In this document: positions 1-8,398 of the stretch, in pieces
How positions within the stretch are numbered: the stretch's first letter is position 1
Layout: each line of letters begins with the position of its first letter
Assembly: GCF_031624495.1 (NCBI RefSeq)
Contig: NZ_JAMQOP010000001.1
Coordinates: forward strand, 1,798,001 to 1,862,000
Reading direction: 5' to 3'
DNA: 64,000 bases
DNA from: Halogeometricum sp. S1BR25-6
Lineage (GTDB): Archaea > Halobacteriota > Halobacteria > Halobacteriales > Haloferacaceae
Notes under the pieces: model-generated
Seen by the model: the letters and a program-made list of their open reading frames with translations, nothing else
The model's database searches: none
What the model was told of the DNA's origin: nothing
Translations under genes and position numbers: made by a program

Positions 1-676
1 CGGGGTAGGCGAACGAGACGCCGTCGAGGGGGCCGGTACCGAGGACGGCCTCGACGAGTCGCTCGTAGCGCGGGGAGATGCAGAGCGGTCCCTCGTAGTC
101 GGCGACGAACTCGCGGTTCAGTTCCGACCCCGGCGGGAGAAGCTCCGGTTTCGCCATCAGCGTGTGGTAGACGGTGTCGCCGAGGCCGCTCACGACGCGC
201 ACGTCGGTGTCCATCGGGTCGATGCGGGCGTTGATGTCGGCGAGTGAACCGACGCCTTCCTCCTCCAGTTGGACGACCTCTTCGAGGACCAGGTCGGCGC
301 TGTCGAACCCGAGGCCGAACTCGTGGGTGCGGAGCGCCCGAAACGGCTCCTCGCGGCCGACGAGTTGCACGGAGACGCCGTCGACGTCGAGGGTGACGCT
401 GTCGAAGACGATGCGGCGGGGCATCCCCTCCCGGTCGTCGCGGAGGAGCGTGTACTCCGGCGCCGCGGGGTCCGAGAGGTCCGAGTAGGCCGCGAGTCGC
501 TCGTACGCGTCGCGGTCGGGATGGGCGTCCCCCTTGGTGACCGCCTTCTCGTGTCGGAGCGTCGAGGTGATGTCGTCTGCGACCTGCGCCGCGTCGGCGC
601 TCGCGGCGAAGCGGTCGAGCACGGCTTCGAGCGGTCGCCCCTTCCGCGGCACGGCGACACGCACCGTCTCTGTCAT
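1..676 (-). CDS. Uncharacterised protein, HisG-like N-terminus (partial, C-terminus beyond window)
   Basis: About 225 residues are visible; the gene starts with ATG at 676 and runs off the left edge. The N-terminus (VRVAVPRKGRPLEAVLDRF) resembles the opening strand-turn of HisG ATP phosphoribosyltransferases, and a later segment (LCISPRYERLVEAVLG) could match the second lobe of that periplasmic-binding-protein-like fold. The PRPP-binding signature of true HisG is not evident in the visible part, and the rest of the sequence is acidic and unfamiliar. It could be a HisG-fold paralogue or an unrelated haloarchaeal family. Function is not assigned. Confidence 0.6.
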   Translation of the reverse strand, partial: MTETVRVAVPRKGRPLEAVLDRFAASADAAQVADDITSTLRHEKAVTKGDAHPDRDAYERLAAYSDLSDPAAPEYTLLRDDREGMPRRIVFDSVTLDVDGVSVQLVGREEPFRALRTHEFGLGFDSADLVLEEVVQLEEEGVGSLADINARIDPMDTDVRVVSGLGDTVYHTLMAKPELLPPGSELNREFVADYEGPLCISPRYERLVEAVLGTGPLDGVSFAYP

Positions 677-735
677 TGTCGGGTGCACGGGGACGGCGAT
701 TAAACAGGTTGCGCTTCGATTCGGTGTCTCGGCGC

Positions 736-2391
736 CTACTCGCCGGGGCCGGGGCCGAACGCGTCGTTCAACCGTTCGCGGAACGCCATCAGCACCTCGA
801 TGTCGTCCTCGATGCTGTCGACGCGGGACTTCACCTCGTCGAGTTCGTCGAGGTCCGAGCGCAGGTCCTCGATGTCGCTCGACAGCGACTCGCGCGCCGC
901 GACCACGTCGCCGTCCAGGTCGGCGATGTCCTCGCGCACGTCGCCGAGTTCCTCGTCCAGTCCGGCCGTCGCGGAGGCGGTCTGGCTCAGGTCCTCGGAC
1001 AGTTCCGCGACGTCGGCGCGGACCGTCTCCATCTCCTCGTCCAGCGTCGCGCTCAGTTCTTCGACGCCCGCGACGGCCTCGGTGGCCCGGTCGTCGACGT
1101 CCGAGAGGCGCGCAGCGGCGTCCTCGACCTGTTGGTCGAGCGCCGAGAGGTCGCCTTCGAGCGCCGAAACGCCTTCGCGGATGTCGCCGCGGTCGGCGTC
1201 GGCCGCGGTCATCTCGGCGTCGAGGGCGGCGAGGTCCTCGCTGAACGTGTCTATCTCCTCGTTCAGCGCCTCCACCTCGCGCCGCAGGCCGTCGACGAGG
1301 TCCTGACCGGTGCCCTCCTCGTCGATGAACTCCGCGAGCGCATCGCTGTACGCCTGCAGGTCGTCCATCTGTGCCTGCAACCGACGGATTCTGACGTCGG
1401 CGCTGCGCGGCAGGCCGAAGTCGAGTTCCGAGCGGAGGAGGTCGAGGTCCTCCTCGGACACCTCGCCCGCCCGCAGTTCGGCCGCCAGACCGGCCGCGAA
1501 CGACCCCGGCGCCGCGCCGTCGTCAACCGTCGCGTCGCCGACATCGACGTCGGCCGCCGCCGTTTCGGCTTCGTCGTCACCGACCGACGCCTCGATGTCG
1601 ACGTAGTCGTCGGTCGCGTCGGCGGCCGCCCGGGCGTCCGCGTCCGACTCCCGTTCCGCGTCGGCGGGCGTCTCGACCGCGACGTCGACCGCCGAGTTCG
1701 AGTTCGAGTCCGACACGCGCGTTATCGCGGGTGTCGTCTCGGCGGCGAGTTCTCGCGGGGCGACGTCGGCCGCCGCGGCCGCCCCCTCCCGGTCGCCGAG
1801 AGCGGACTCGACGTCCGCGGCGGACGCCGACGCCGTCGACTCGGCCTCGGGTACCTCGGTCTTGGTCTCCGCCTCCGCGTCGCCGATGGTGGCCTCGACG
1901 GTCTCCCGGCCCTCCTCGTCGGCGAGACTCCCGTGCCCCTGTAGGGCGTCGCGGACGAGTTGGCTTCGGTCCTCGCCGAGGATATCCTCGACGCCGCTGT
2001 CCTCGTGGTCTGCGCCCGCCTCGGGGACGGGCGGCCGTTCGAGGACGGGGTCGACGAGGAACGCCTCGGCCTCGCTCAGTTCGTCGAGTCGGACGCCGTA
2101 GACGGTGATAATCTCCTCGTTCGGGTCGAGCGTTCGCTCGTACTCCACGCGGTGGTCTTTGTACGCCGCCCAGTTGTCGCTCTCGTACTCCGGGTGGAAC
2201 CCGATGCCTTCCATCGGGAACTCCTCGGGAATCTGGTCGACGATACGGATGTGTTCTGGCTCCTCGCTGTCTGAAACGATTCGGAACTTGATGGCGGGTA
2301 CCGGAAACTCGTCGGCGACGAACGACTTCTCCACTAAGACGTTCCCGTTCGAGACGGACACCGGTTCCCCCACATCGGACTCACGGCTCAT
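736..2391 (-). CDS. Acidic coiled-coil protein with conserved haloarchaeal N-terminal domain
   Basis: 551 aa. I chose ATG 2391 over an in-frame ATG at 2418 because GGTGG, a good Shine-Dalgarno, lies about 8 nt upstream. Residues 1-110 form a compact beta-rich-looking domain (EKSFVADEFPVPAIKFRIVS, then EEFPMEGIGFHPEYESDNW). Residues about 115-320 are Ala/Asp/Glu-rich and probably disordered. From about residue 330 to 545 there are continuous heptad-like repeats rich in Asp, Leu, Val and Ala, consistent with one long coiled coil. No membrane segment or ATP-binding motif is visible. The layout suggests a scaffold, cytoskeletal-like or receptor-linked protein, but the family function is not known to me. 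Confidence 0.85.
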   Translation of the reverse strand: MSRESDVGEPVSVSNGNVLVEKSFVADEFPVPAIKFRIVSDSEEPEHIRIVDQIPEEFPMEGIGFHPEYESDNWAAYKDHRVEYERTLDPNEEIITVYGVRLDELSEAEAFLVDPVLERPPVPEAGADHEDSGVEDILGEDRSQLVRDALQGHGSLADEEGRETVEATIGDAEAETKTEVPEAESTASASAADVESALGDREGAAAAADVAPRELAAETTPAITRVSDSNSNSAVDVAVETPADAERESDADARAAADATDDYVDIEASVGDDEAETAAADVDVGDATVDDGAAPGSFAAGLAAELRAGEVSEEDLDLLRSELDFGLPRSADVRIRRLQAQMDDLQAYSDALAEFIDEEGTGQDLVDGLRREVEALNEEIDTFSEDLAALDAEMTAADADRGDIREGVSALEGDLSALDQQVEDAAARLSDVDDRATEAVAGVEELSATLDEEMETVRADVAELSEDLSQTASATAGLDEELGDVREDIADLDGDVVAARESLSSDIEDLRSDLDELDEVKSRVDSIEDDIEVLMAFRERLNDAFGPGPGE

Positions 2392-2470
2392 GAGCCCACC
2401 TACCAGAAGAGATGACATAAATCAACCGGGGAAAATATGAGATTTGAGAAAGGGAAGTGCGACGGACCCG

Positions 2471-3304
2471 CTACAGGTCAACGCGGTCGCCTATCTCGAC
2501 GATATCGAGCCGTTCGGGGTGGTCGTAGCTCTTGGCGTGGTGGTGGAGCACGGTCGGGTCTGCGGTCAGACCCTTCCACATGTCCCAGTGAGTCGGGACG
2601 AGACGGTCGAACTGCAGGTCCGAGGCGGCCTTCACCACCTCGTTCTCCGTGGAGTACCACTTCGTTCTGATAGGCTCGCCCGTCTCCTTGTCGTCGATGT
2701 TGCCGACCGCGCCGAACGCGAGGACGCCCACGTCGATGTCGTACGTCTCGCCGAGTTCGTCGAACTCCTCGTGCGGTTTGGTGTCGCCGCCGTGGAAGAA
2801 CGTCCCCGAGTCGTGTTCGATGACGTAGGAGACCGGATGGGTCGAATCGGGGTCGTGGGAGAACTCGACGTGGATAGTGAACTCGCCGACCTCGAAGGTG
2901 TCGCCCTCCGCCACCTCGGTGAACCGCTCCTTGGAGAGGTCGTACTCGTCCAACCACGCCTCGTCTTCGTACACCACGTCCAGCGAATCGTCCGGCGCGT
3001 AGTACTGCGCGTCGGTCGCTTCGAGGATGGGCGCCTGACTCGGCCCGTGGACGTGGTCGGTGTGTTCGTGAGTGGCGAGCACCGCGTCCATCTCGTCGAT
3101 ATCGTCGGGGTCGAACGGCACCGGAATCATGCGGACGGTCCGCGGCGGGTCGCCCAGACCGACGTAGGGGTCGATGGCGACCGTCGTCCCTTCGCTGCCC
3201 TTCAGGAAGAAGCCGTTGCAGCCGAGATACCACGCGGCGACGGTGTCCGGCGACGCCGACTCGACGGCGCGCGGGAGCCAATCGTCCCAGTCGCTGACGC
3301 TCAT
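2471..3304 (-). CDS. MBL-fold metallo-hydrolase, UlaG-like
   Basis: 277 aa, starting at ATG 3304. The metallo-beta-lactamase signature THEHTDHVHG lies near residue 80, with further likely metal ligands in FSHDPDSTHP, FFHGGDTKPH and the late VPTHWD segment. The overall pattern matches the UlaG (L-ascorbate-6-phosphate lactonase-like) branch of the superfamily, which occurs widely in archaea as hydrolases of unknown substrate. No ascorbate-pathway genes are nearby, so a lactonase role should not be assumed. The fold and metal-hydrolase assignment are firm; the substrate is not. Confidence 0.88.
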   Translation of the reverse strand: MSVSDWDDWLPRAVESASPDTVAAWYLGCNGFFLKGSEGTTVAIDPYVGLGDPPRTVRMIPVPFDPDDIDEMDAVLATHEHTDHVHGPSQAPILEATDAQYYAPDDSLDVVYEDEAWLDEYDLSKERFTEVAEGDTFEVGEFTIHVEFSHDPDSTHPVSYVIEHDSGTFFHGGDTKPHEEFDELGETYDIDVGVLAFGAVGNIDDKETGEPIRTKWYSTENEVVKAASDLQFDRLVPTHWDMWKGLTADPTVLHHHAKSYDHPERLDIVEIGDRVDL

Positions 3305-3585
3305 GCCCGTGCGTGCGTCCGGGCGGAGGCTAAGTGTTGCGGACCCCGGCGAACCAAACTGTGTAGGGGTGTGGATTCATACTCCCGAGGAACGAAACGA
3401 AGACGAACGCTTCGGGCCGCCGACCCGATGGCCGCGACTCGCTTGCCCCCTCGTTTCGCGCGTTAGGGAGGCGTAACCATCACGAAAGAAAACAACGAAC
3501 GTACCGATTAGGGCCTCTATAATCTACATACGAATAGGGAATCTACTCACTACTACACGTTAGCAAACTAATATCCGGCATAAGG
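3305..3585. other. Intergenic region without recognised gene
   Basis: About 280 bases between the divergent MBL-hydrolase gene and the promoter at 3586. The last 100 bases are much more AT-rich than the surroundings. No tRNA, stable palindrome or convincing reading frame is seen; it probably carries the promoter of the MBL gene on the minus strand. Confidence 0.5.
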
Positions 3586-3592
3586 TATATAT
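3586..3592 (+). promoter_or_regulatory. TATA box before the 34-aa ORF
   Basis: TATATAT inside an AT-rich stretch, centred about 30 nt before ATG 3619. This is the distance expected for an archaeal TATA box driving a leaderless transcript that begins at the start codon. Confidence 0.5.
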
Positions 3593-3618
3593 CACCCACC
3601 GACGTTTGATAGTACGTC

Positions 3619-3723
3619 ATGTCAGTTCATCGCAGACAGACGGCCGACTTCTCGCAGATGGACGAGACGATGCGCCTGCTCGGGCAGTGGGACCCGGAAC
3701 CCCCGGCTTCCAACCTGGACTGA
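3619..3723 (+). CDS. Possible 34-aa microprotein
   Basis: ATG 3619 to TGA 3723 encodes 34 residues beginning MSVHRRQTADFSQMDETMRL and ending in a Pro-rich acidic tail. Support comes from the well-placed TATA box about 30 nt upstream, with no Shine-Dalgarno, which is the usual haloarchaeal leaderless layout, and from a high third-position GC in the second half. No family is recognised and there are no Cys pairs or membrane segments. It lies alone between the divergent MBL hydrolase and the TIGR00725-like gene downstream, for which it could alternatively be an untranslated or leader-encoded segment. Confidence 0.45.
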   Translation: MSVHRRQTADFSQMDETMRLLGQWDPEPPASNLD

Positions 3724-3838
3724 GCACTCGGCGCGCCGCCCGTCCCCCCGCAATCGAATCGCCCGCCCTCGACGACGACCGCTTTCTCGGTCCGTTTTCG
3801 GACGAAACACGTACCAGCGACGGCGCTGACGAACCAGC

Positions 3839-4285
3839 ATGCGAATGAGTATCATCGGCGGCGGCACAGTCGGCGAAGAGACCCGCGAGACGGCCGTCGC
3901 CGTCGGTCGTATCGTCGCCCGGCGCGGACACACCGTCGTCTGCGGCGGCCTCGGCGGGGTGATGGAGGCGGCCTGCCGCGGCGCGAAGAAGGCGGGCGGC
4001 GACACCGTCGGCATCCTCCCCACCGAGCGACGCGCGGACGCCAACGAATACGTAGATATCGCCATCGCCACCGGTCTCGGTCACGCGCGCAACGGCCTCG
4101 TCGTGATGAACGGCGACGGCGTCATCGCCATCGACGGCGCCGGCGGGACGCTCACGGAAGTGGGGTTCTCGCTGGTGTTCGACCGTCCCATCGCGGGGTT
4201 AGGCACGCACGACGTCCCCGGTGTGGAGGCTTGTGAGACGCCCGCGGACGCGGTTCGGTACGTCGAGAGCGAGTTAGGAATCTAA
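3839..4285 (+). CDS. TIGR00725/LOG-like Rossmann-fold protein
   Basis: 148 aa. Begins MRMSIIGGGTVGEETRETAV (a second ATG at 3845 is possible) and has the nucleotide-binding-like glycine-rich turns GGGTVG, CGGLGGVMEAAC and GAGGTLTE typical of the TIGR00725 branch of the SLOG/lysine-decarboxylase-like superfamily. Relatives such as LOG release cytokinin nucleobases from their monophosphates, but the canonical PGGxGT motif is altered here to GAGGT, so the reaction is uncertain. Length is normal for TIGR00725. It stands as a single gene, with a converging membrane-protein gene ending 20 nt beyond it. Confidence 0.85.
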   Translation: MRMSIIGGGTVGEETRETAVAVGRIVARRGHTVVCGGLGGVMEAACRGAKKAGGDTVGILPTERRADANEYVDIAIATGLGHARNGLVVMNGDGVIAIDGAGGTLTEVGFSLVFDRPIAGLGTHDVPGVEACETPADAVRYVESELGI

Positions 4286-4304
4286 TACCGTCCACAGCGT
4301 CCCG

Positions 4305-4898
4305 TCATTCCTTCCGGTTCTCCCAGTACCGCGACGCGACGGCGCCCATCCCGACGGTTCCGAGGACGAAGTTGGTCAGGTCGCCGACGACGGGAACAAT
4401 AGACAAAACGGAGACGGCCACGGCGCCGACGACGAGGCTCTTCCACGGGTCGGCGCTCCCGGCGGCGCGCGCGAGGACCGCACCGAACGCCACCATCGCG
4501 AGGAGGTTCGCCGCGAGACCGACGATAGCGACGACGATGACGCCGGGAATCACCACGACGATGCCGATGACGGTGATGGTGAGTGCGACGACTGCGACGA
4601 AGACGGAGACCAGCGTCAGAAGGCCGTAGACGAACGACTCGACGGGTTGCGAGCGGATTCGTGCCACGAGCGCGCGGGAGTACTGCGGGGCGACTCCGAG
4701 AACGAACGCGCCGAACAGGAGGTTCAAGACGAGTGCCACGACGAACGCGAGCAGCGGTCCGAACACGGGCGCTCGCGGCATCTCCGGGACGGTCTGTGCC
4801 GCGGCCGGTTCGACGAAGGTGGCGACGCAGGTGACTCCCGCGAGGAAGGCGACGACGGACGCTACGAATGGCTCTGAGTTGACACGTGCGGAGGGCAC
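4305..4898 (-). CDS. Membrane protein with four or more predicted TM segments
   Basis: 197 aa. A possible cleaved signal or first TM segment (residues about 10-35, ending AAAQ) is followed by hydrophobic stretches around residues 48-70, 90-130 and 150-185, the middle one very rich in Val and Ile. The pattern resembles haloarchaeal membrane proteins related to the bactofilin-associated (polymer-forming cytoskeletal) membrane domain, but this is similarity of style rather than a firm family call. It converges with the TIGR00725-like gene and lies downstream of dph2 on the same strand with about 65 nt between, so it may share that transcript. Confidence 0.75.
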   Translation of the reverse strand: MPSARVNSEPFVASVVAFLAGVTCVATFVEPAAAQTVPEMPRAPVFGPLLAFVVALVLNLLFGAFVLGVAPQYSRALVARIRSQPVESFVYGLLTLVSVFVAVVALTITVIGIVVVIPGVIVVAIVGLAANLLAMVAFGAVLARAAGSADPWKSLVVGAVAVSVLSIVPVVGDLTNFVLGTVGMGAVASRYWENRKE

Positions 4899-4964
4899 GG
4901 CGGAGAGAACGCGAATCGAGATAAATGTCTTGTGGAGGTGAGAGTTCCGGAGACGGAGGCCTCC

Positions 4965-5999
4965 TCACCAGGTGCCGTGGAACGTGTCGAACTCCAGGGA
5001 GTCGAGGGGTTTGTCGCCGACGGCGATGCGGTACTCGCCGGGCGTCAGCATCGGCTTGTGGAAGCGCGGGCCGTCGTCGGTGGTGATGCGGGGACAGCCG
5101 GTGTTGACGAAGGCGTCCATGTCGAAGTTTCTGAGTCGGTCCGGCGTCACCTCGTCCATCGTGATGAGGTAGGCGTTCGGGTTGTCGTCGAGTATCTTCT
5201 CGGCGATTTCCATGCGACCCTGTCCGATCTTCGTACAGAAGATGACGCCCCACTTCTCGGCGTCCATCGCCTTGTGGACGGAGGCGTAGCGCTGCTTCAT
5301 GAACTGCTCCGTGTCGGCTATCTTCACGACGTTGTTGACGGGGTCGGCGATGACGACGTTCTTCTCGGGGTGTTCCATCGCCAGTCCGAGCGGGTGGAAC
5401 TTCCCGCCGCCGACGTACAGCACCTGGTCGGCGTCGATATCCGCGGAGGCGTAGTTACAGCCGAGCACCTGCCCCTCGTGGGAGAGGCGGTCGTCGCCGC
5501 GGCGGGTGTGGACGTCGTAGCCGCGCTCTTCGAGCCAATCGCACATGTCCTCGAAGCGGTTCATGTGCTGGGCGGTGGTGACGAGGCCGACCTCCTCGCC
5601 GTCGAGTTTCTCGAGGGAGTCCTCCAGGATGGGCATCGGGTCGACGTTCGAGAACAGCGGCACGTAGATGATCTTGTCCGACTCCTTCATCGGCGAGTGG
5701 CCGAAGTGGACGAAGACATCCGTCCGGCGCATCAGGTAGGTGTCGAGGTCGCAGGCGCCGTAACAGGGCTGACCCGACAGCATGAACGTCACGTCGTCGC
5801 CGCACAGTTCACGCAGGTCGTCGGCGACGGCCGGGCCGCGGCGTTTCAGGCCCTCCGGGAACTGCAGGCCGACCCGGTTCGCGTCCCGTTCTTCGACCTC
5901 CTCGACGATGCGTTCGAGTTCGTAGTCCCACTCCCGGTCGTGCCGCAGCGACATCCCGGTGTTCCTGAGGTCCCCCTCGGTGGTCGCGTCTTGACTCAT
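4965..5999 (-). CDS. dph2: 2-(3-amino-3-carboxypropyl)histidine synthase Dph2
   Basis: 344 aa. Archaeal Dph2 is a radical-type [4Fe-4S] enzyme that transfers the aminocarboxypropyl group of SAM to a histidine of elongation factor 2, the first step of diphthamide synthesis. The start at 5999 (MSQDATTEGD) is preceded by GAGAGGT; longer in-frame starts lack support. Candidate cluster ligands are Cys83 in CYGACD, Cys181 in LGCNYA and Cys302 in TGCPRI, spread over three domains as in the archaeal homodimer. Motif VGLQFPEGLKRR near residue 43 is diagnostic. Length is normal. Confidence 0.95.
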   Translation of the reverse strand: MSQDATTEGDLRNTGMSLRHDREWDYELERIVEEVEERDANRVGLQFPEGLKRRGPAVADDLRELCGDDVTFMLSGQPCYGACDLDTYLMRRTDVFVHFGHSPMKESDKIIYVPLFSNVDPMPILEDSLEKLDGEEVGLVTTAQHMNRFEDMCDWLEERGYDVHTRRGDDRLSHEGQVLGCNYASADIDADQVLYVGGGKFHPLGLAMEHPEKNVVIADPVNNVVKIADTEQFMKQRYASVHKAMDAEKWGVIFCTKIGQGRMEIAEKILDDNPNAYLITMDEVTPDRLRNFDMDAFVNTGCPRITTDDGPRFHKPMLTPGEYRIAVGDKPLDSLEFDTFHGTW

Positions 6000-6200
6000 T
6001 GCACCTCTCTTGCCAGTCGGGAGGGATAACGTCGGCGGTTCCTGACCCTTCGATTCCGGCGGGAGAGGTCTGTGAGCCGCTCGCACTCTCCGCGACGGAT
6101 TTTCTCATCGCGAGTCGTATCTCGTCCGTACCGTTGAGAAACCGAAAGGCGACCGGTCGAGTGCGCCGACTGCGGGGCGACATCGAAGACGAAGCGTCGC

Positions 6201-7811
6201 TCACCGCGGAGCGCGCCCGAACTGACCGCCGACTGTCGAGGGCCGTACGTCGGACGGAAGGGGAGGAATCCGTGGCTCTGTCGCGTCGGTCGCTCTCCCG
6301 GAGGGCGCAGTCGCGTTCGATTCGGTGGCCGTCGGCGGCGTGCGAGATTCGTTGGCGTCCGCGCGGGTAGCGGTGGCGGTGCCGGTCCGGTTCACGGGCG
6401 TCCGGTCCGGCGTCGACATCGGGGGCGGCGACTCGGACTCCGCCGCGTCCCGAGTGCGTTCGTACCACGGCGGCGGCGAAATCTGGACGGCGTCGACGCC
6501 CGAGTACCAGAGGTGGTACCGCACCGACCGGTTCTCCCCGCCGTCGGCGACGACGTACGAGACGCTGAGACGCCGGACGAACCCGTCGGGTCCGACCCGC
6601 GCCTCGGCGCGGTAGTCGCTGACGTTCTCGGGGTCCGCGAACGCCTCCGGCGTTCCCGTGGCGACGACGCGGTACGGCGACTCCGGTTCCGCCTCCGCCT
6701 CGCGCGTGACGGACGTCCGGGTCGCGTCCAGATACCGTTCGACGGCGGTAGCGGCGCGCCGTTCGAACGGACCGCGACCGCTCCGGTCGAGGCGGACGCG
6801 GAAGCGGGAGACGTCCCCTTCCCCCCGTTCGTTGTGGACGTACGCGTACCGCCCGTTCGCGTACGCGGTGTAGTGAACCAGCCTATCCCCGTCGCCGGCG
6901 GTCGGGGTAGTATCCGCCCCGCCGGTTCCGGTCGAGTCGCCCGCGTCACCTCCCCCGCCGGAGGCGTTCGTCCCGGCGCCGTTCTCTTCGACGCGGACGG
7001 ACCCGGCGACGACGTAGCGGAACCGGCGCGGACTCTCGACGGCCGCCTCCCTCCAGACGTCGTCCCAGACGTCGCCCCGCCAGGTCTCGGTGCCCGACTC
7101 GCGGACGACAAGGCGGTAGGACCGTCCGGTGACGGCGTCGGCGTGGGCGGCCGCGAGCCGTTCGGGCCCCGTCACGCCCGTCGGACCGATTCCCGGCGGG
7201 AAGGACTCGCTCTCGGTTCGGGCGGCCGCCGAGTCCGCGCGCCCACTCTCCGAACCCGAGGTCGACCCCGCGGCGCCCCCGGCCGGGGGGTACGCGAGGC
7301 CCAACGGGCCGAACAGCGCCGTGACGACGAGCGCGGCGAGGACGACGGCGGCGATTCCGACCACGAGGGAGTCTCCGACCCGCCCGAGAGCGGCCCGGCG
7401 GCCGGACGGGGTCTCCGACTCCGGCGCGTCGACGACGGGCGAGGCGTCGAAGTACTCGTCGAAGAGGCGCTCGGCGTCCCGGCGGTCGAGGGCGTACAGC
7501 GCCAGGTCGCGGAGTTCCGCGGGGCCGACGACGGCTGCGTTCGCGCGCGCCGCGCGGCGACGGAGCGCGGGGGTGGGTCTCGCCGCGACCACGACGTCGG
7601 CGTCGGCGGCGACGCTCGGCCGGCGAAGCCGTCGCCGAGCGGAGACGGGCGAGAGCACCCGGTCGCCCCCGTCGAGGACGACCGCCCCGTCGTCGCGGAC
7701 GACGACCGACTCCCCCCGGGCGGCGTACAGGTCGGCGACGAACGACGTCAGGGCCTCCCCGTCGAGTCGGCGGAGCCACCGGGCGAACTCCGCGCGCGTG
7801 ACGACCGTCAT
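6201..7811 (-). CDS. Membrane-anchored protein: restriction-endonuclease-like N-domain, TM helix, extracytoplasmic C-domain
   Basis: 536 aa. ATG 7811 (MTVVTRAEFARWLRRLDG) is preferred to an in-frame GTG at 7826. Residues 1-125 look like the Mrr/REase-like fold used in many prokaryotic proteins (FVADLYAARGESVVV, then ADVVVAARP and AAVVGPAELRDLALYAL). One TM helix follows near residues 153-180, then a Gly/Ser/Asp-rich linker and a 250-residue beta-rich outside domain reminiscent of haloarchaeal lipoprotein domains that relate to LolA-like folds. The tail is Thr/Pro/Glu-rich and could be glycosylated. Catalytic residues of an active nuclease are not obvious. Function unknown. Confidence 0.8.
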   Translation of the reverse strand: MTVVTRAEFARWLRRLDGEALTSFVADLYAARGESVVVRDDGAVVLDGGDRVLSPVSARRRLRRPSVAADADVVVAARPTPALRRRAARANAAVVGPAELRDLALYALDRRDAERLFDEYFDASPVVDAPESETPSGRRAALGRVGDSLVVGIAAVVLAALVVTALFGPLGLAYPPAGGAAGSTSGSESGRADSAAARTESESFPPGIGPTGVTGPERLAAAHADAVTGRSYRLVVRESGTETWRGDVWDDVWREAAVESPRRFRYVVAGSVRVEENGAGTNASGGGGDAGDSTGTGGADTTPTAGDGDRLVHYTAYANGRYAYVHNERGEGDVSRFRVRLDRSGRGPFERRAATAVERYLDATRTSVTREAEAEPESPYRVVATGTPEAFADPENVSDYRAEARVGPDGFVRRLSVSYVVADGGENRSVRYHLWYSGVDAVQISPPPWYERTRDAAESESPPPMSTPDRTPVNRTGTATATRADANESRTPPTATESNATAPSGRATDATEPRIPPLPSDVRPSTVGGQFGRAPR

Positions 7812-7939
7812 ACGATATCGTACCACTCGAAAGGTGACGGCTCTTTCCCCCGCGGAGGGGGAGGACGAGACAGTGGAGGCGGTCGCCCGACACCGCCGCC
7901 TCCGGCAGGTTCAAACGAATCGACTTCCAAAATTCACGT

Positions 7940-8314
7940 ATGAGCATCCAGACCGAGCGGCTCGAAGACATGGGGCGCGAACTCGGCGACGCCATCGCGG
8001 AGACGCCGGAGTACGAGGCGTTCGAGGAGGCGAAGGCCGCCGTCGAGAACGACGAGGACCTGCAGGCCGAGATACGCGAGTTCCAGCAACGCCGCGAGGA
8101 GTTCATGCTCGCCCGACAGCGCGGCGAGGCGACGCAGGAGCGACTGGAGGAGGTCCAGACCGCACAGCGCGACCTCCACTCGAAGGACAAGATGGCGACG
8201 TACCTAGAGGCCCAAGAGACGCTGCAGGAGCGGCTCGAAGCGGTCAACGAGGCCATCTCCGACCCCCTCGCCGTCGACTTCGGCGGCGAGGCCGGCGGCT
8301 GCTGTCAGGACTGA
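7940..8314 (+). CDS. YlbF/YmcA-family protein with C-terminal Cys pair
   Basis: 124 aa, ATG 7940. An all-helical, highly charged protein of the YlbF/YmcA type (ETPEYEAFEEAKAAVENDED, then LQAEIREFQQRREEF), a family that in Bacillus works with YaaT in RNase Y-linked regulation and binds Fe-S clusters. It ends GGEAGGCCQD, so a tandem cysteine pair sits in a flexible tail. A TATA-like stretch precedes it, and it is followed 85 nt later by the ParA/MinD-like gene on the same strand. The archaeal role is unknown. Confidence 0.85.
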   Translation: MSIQTERLEDMGRELGDAIAETPEYEAFEEAKAAVENDEDLQAEIREFQQRREEFMLARQRGEATQERLEEVQTAQRDLHSKDKMATYLEAQETLQERLEAVNEAISDPLAVDFGGEAGGCCQD

Positions 8315-8398
8315 GCGAAACGCGAACCCGGTCCGGCGCGCGCCGCGGACCTCGACCTCGACCTCGACTTTTTCTCCGATGAGGCGGCCAGTCGCCCC

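Noticed and set aside
28-1306. Plus-strand frames over the first kilobases (for example 676-1944)
   Set aside because: They are antisense to the coiled-coil gene, whose heptad pattern and ribosome-binding site are convincing.
3606-3848. 80-aa plus-strand frame between the MBL and TIGR00725 genes
   Set aside because: It overlaps the better-supported 34-aa frame, has a TTG-like or weak start and no codon pattern; likely a shadow.
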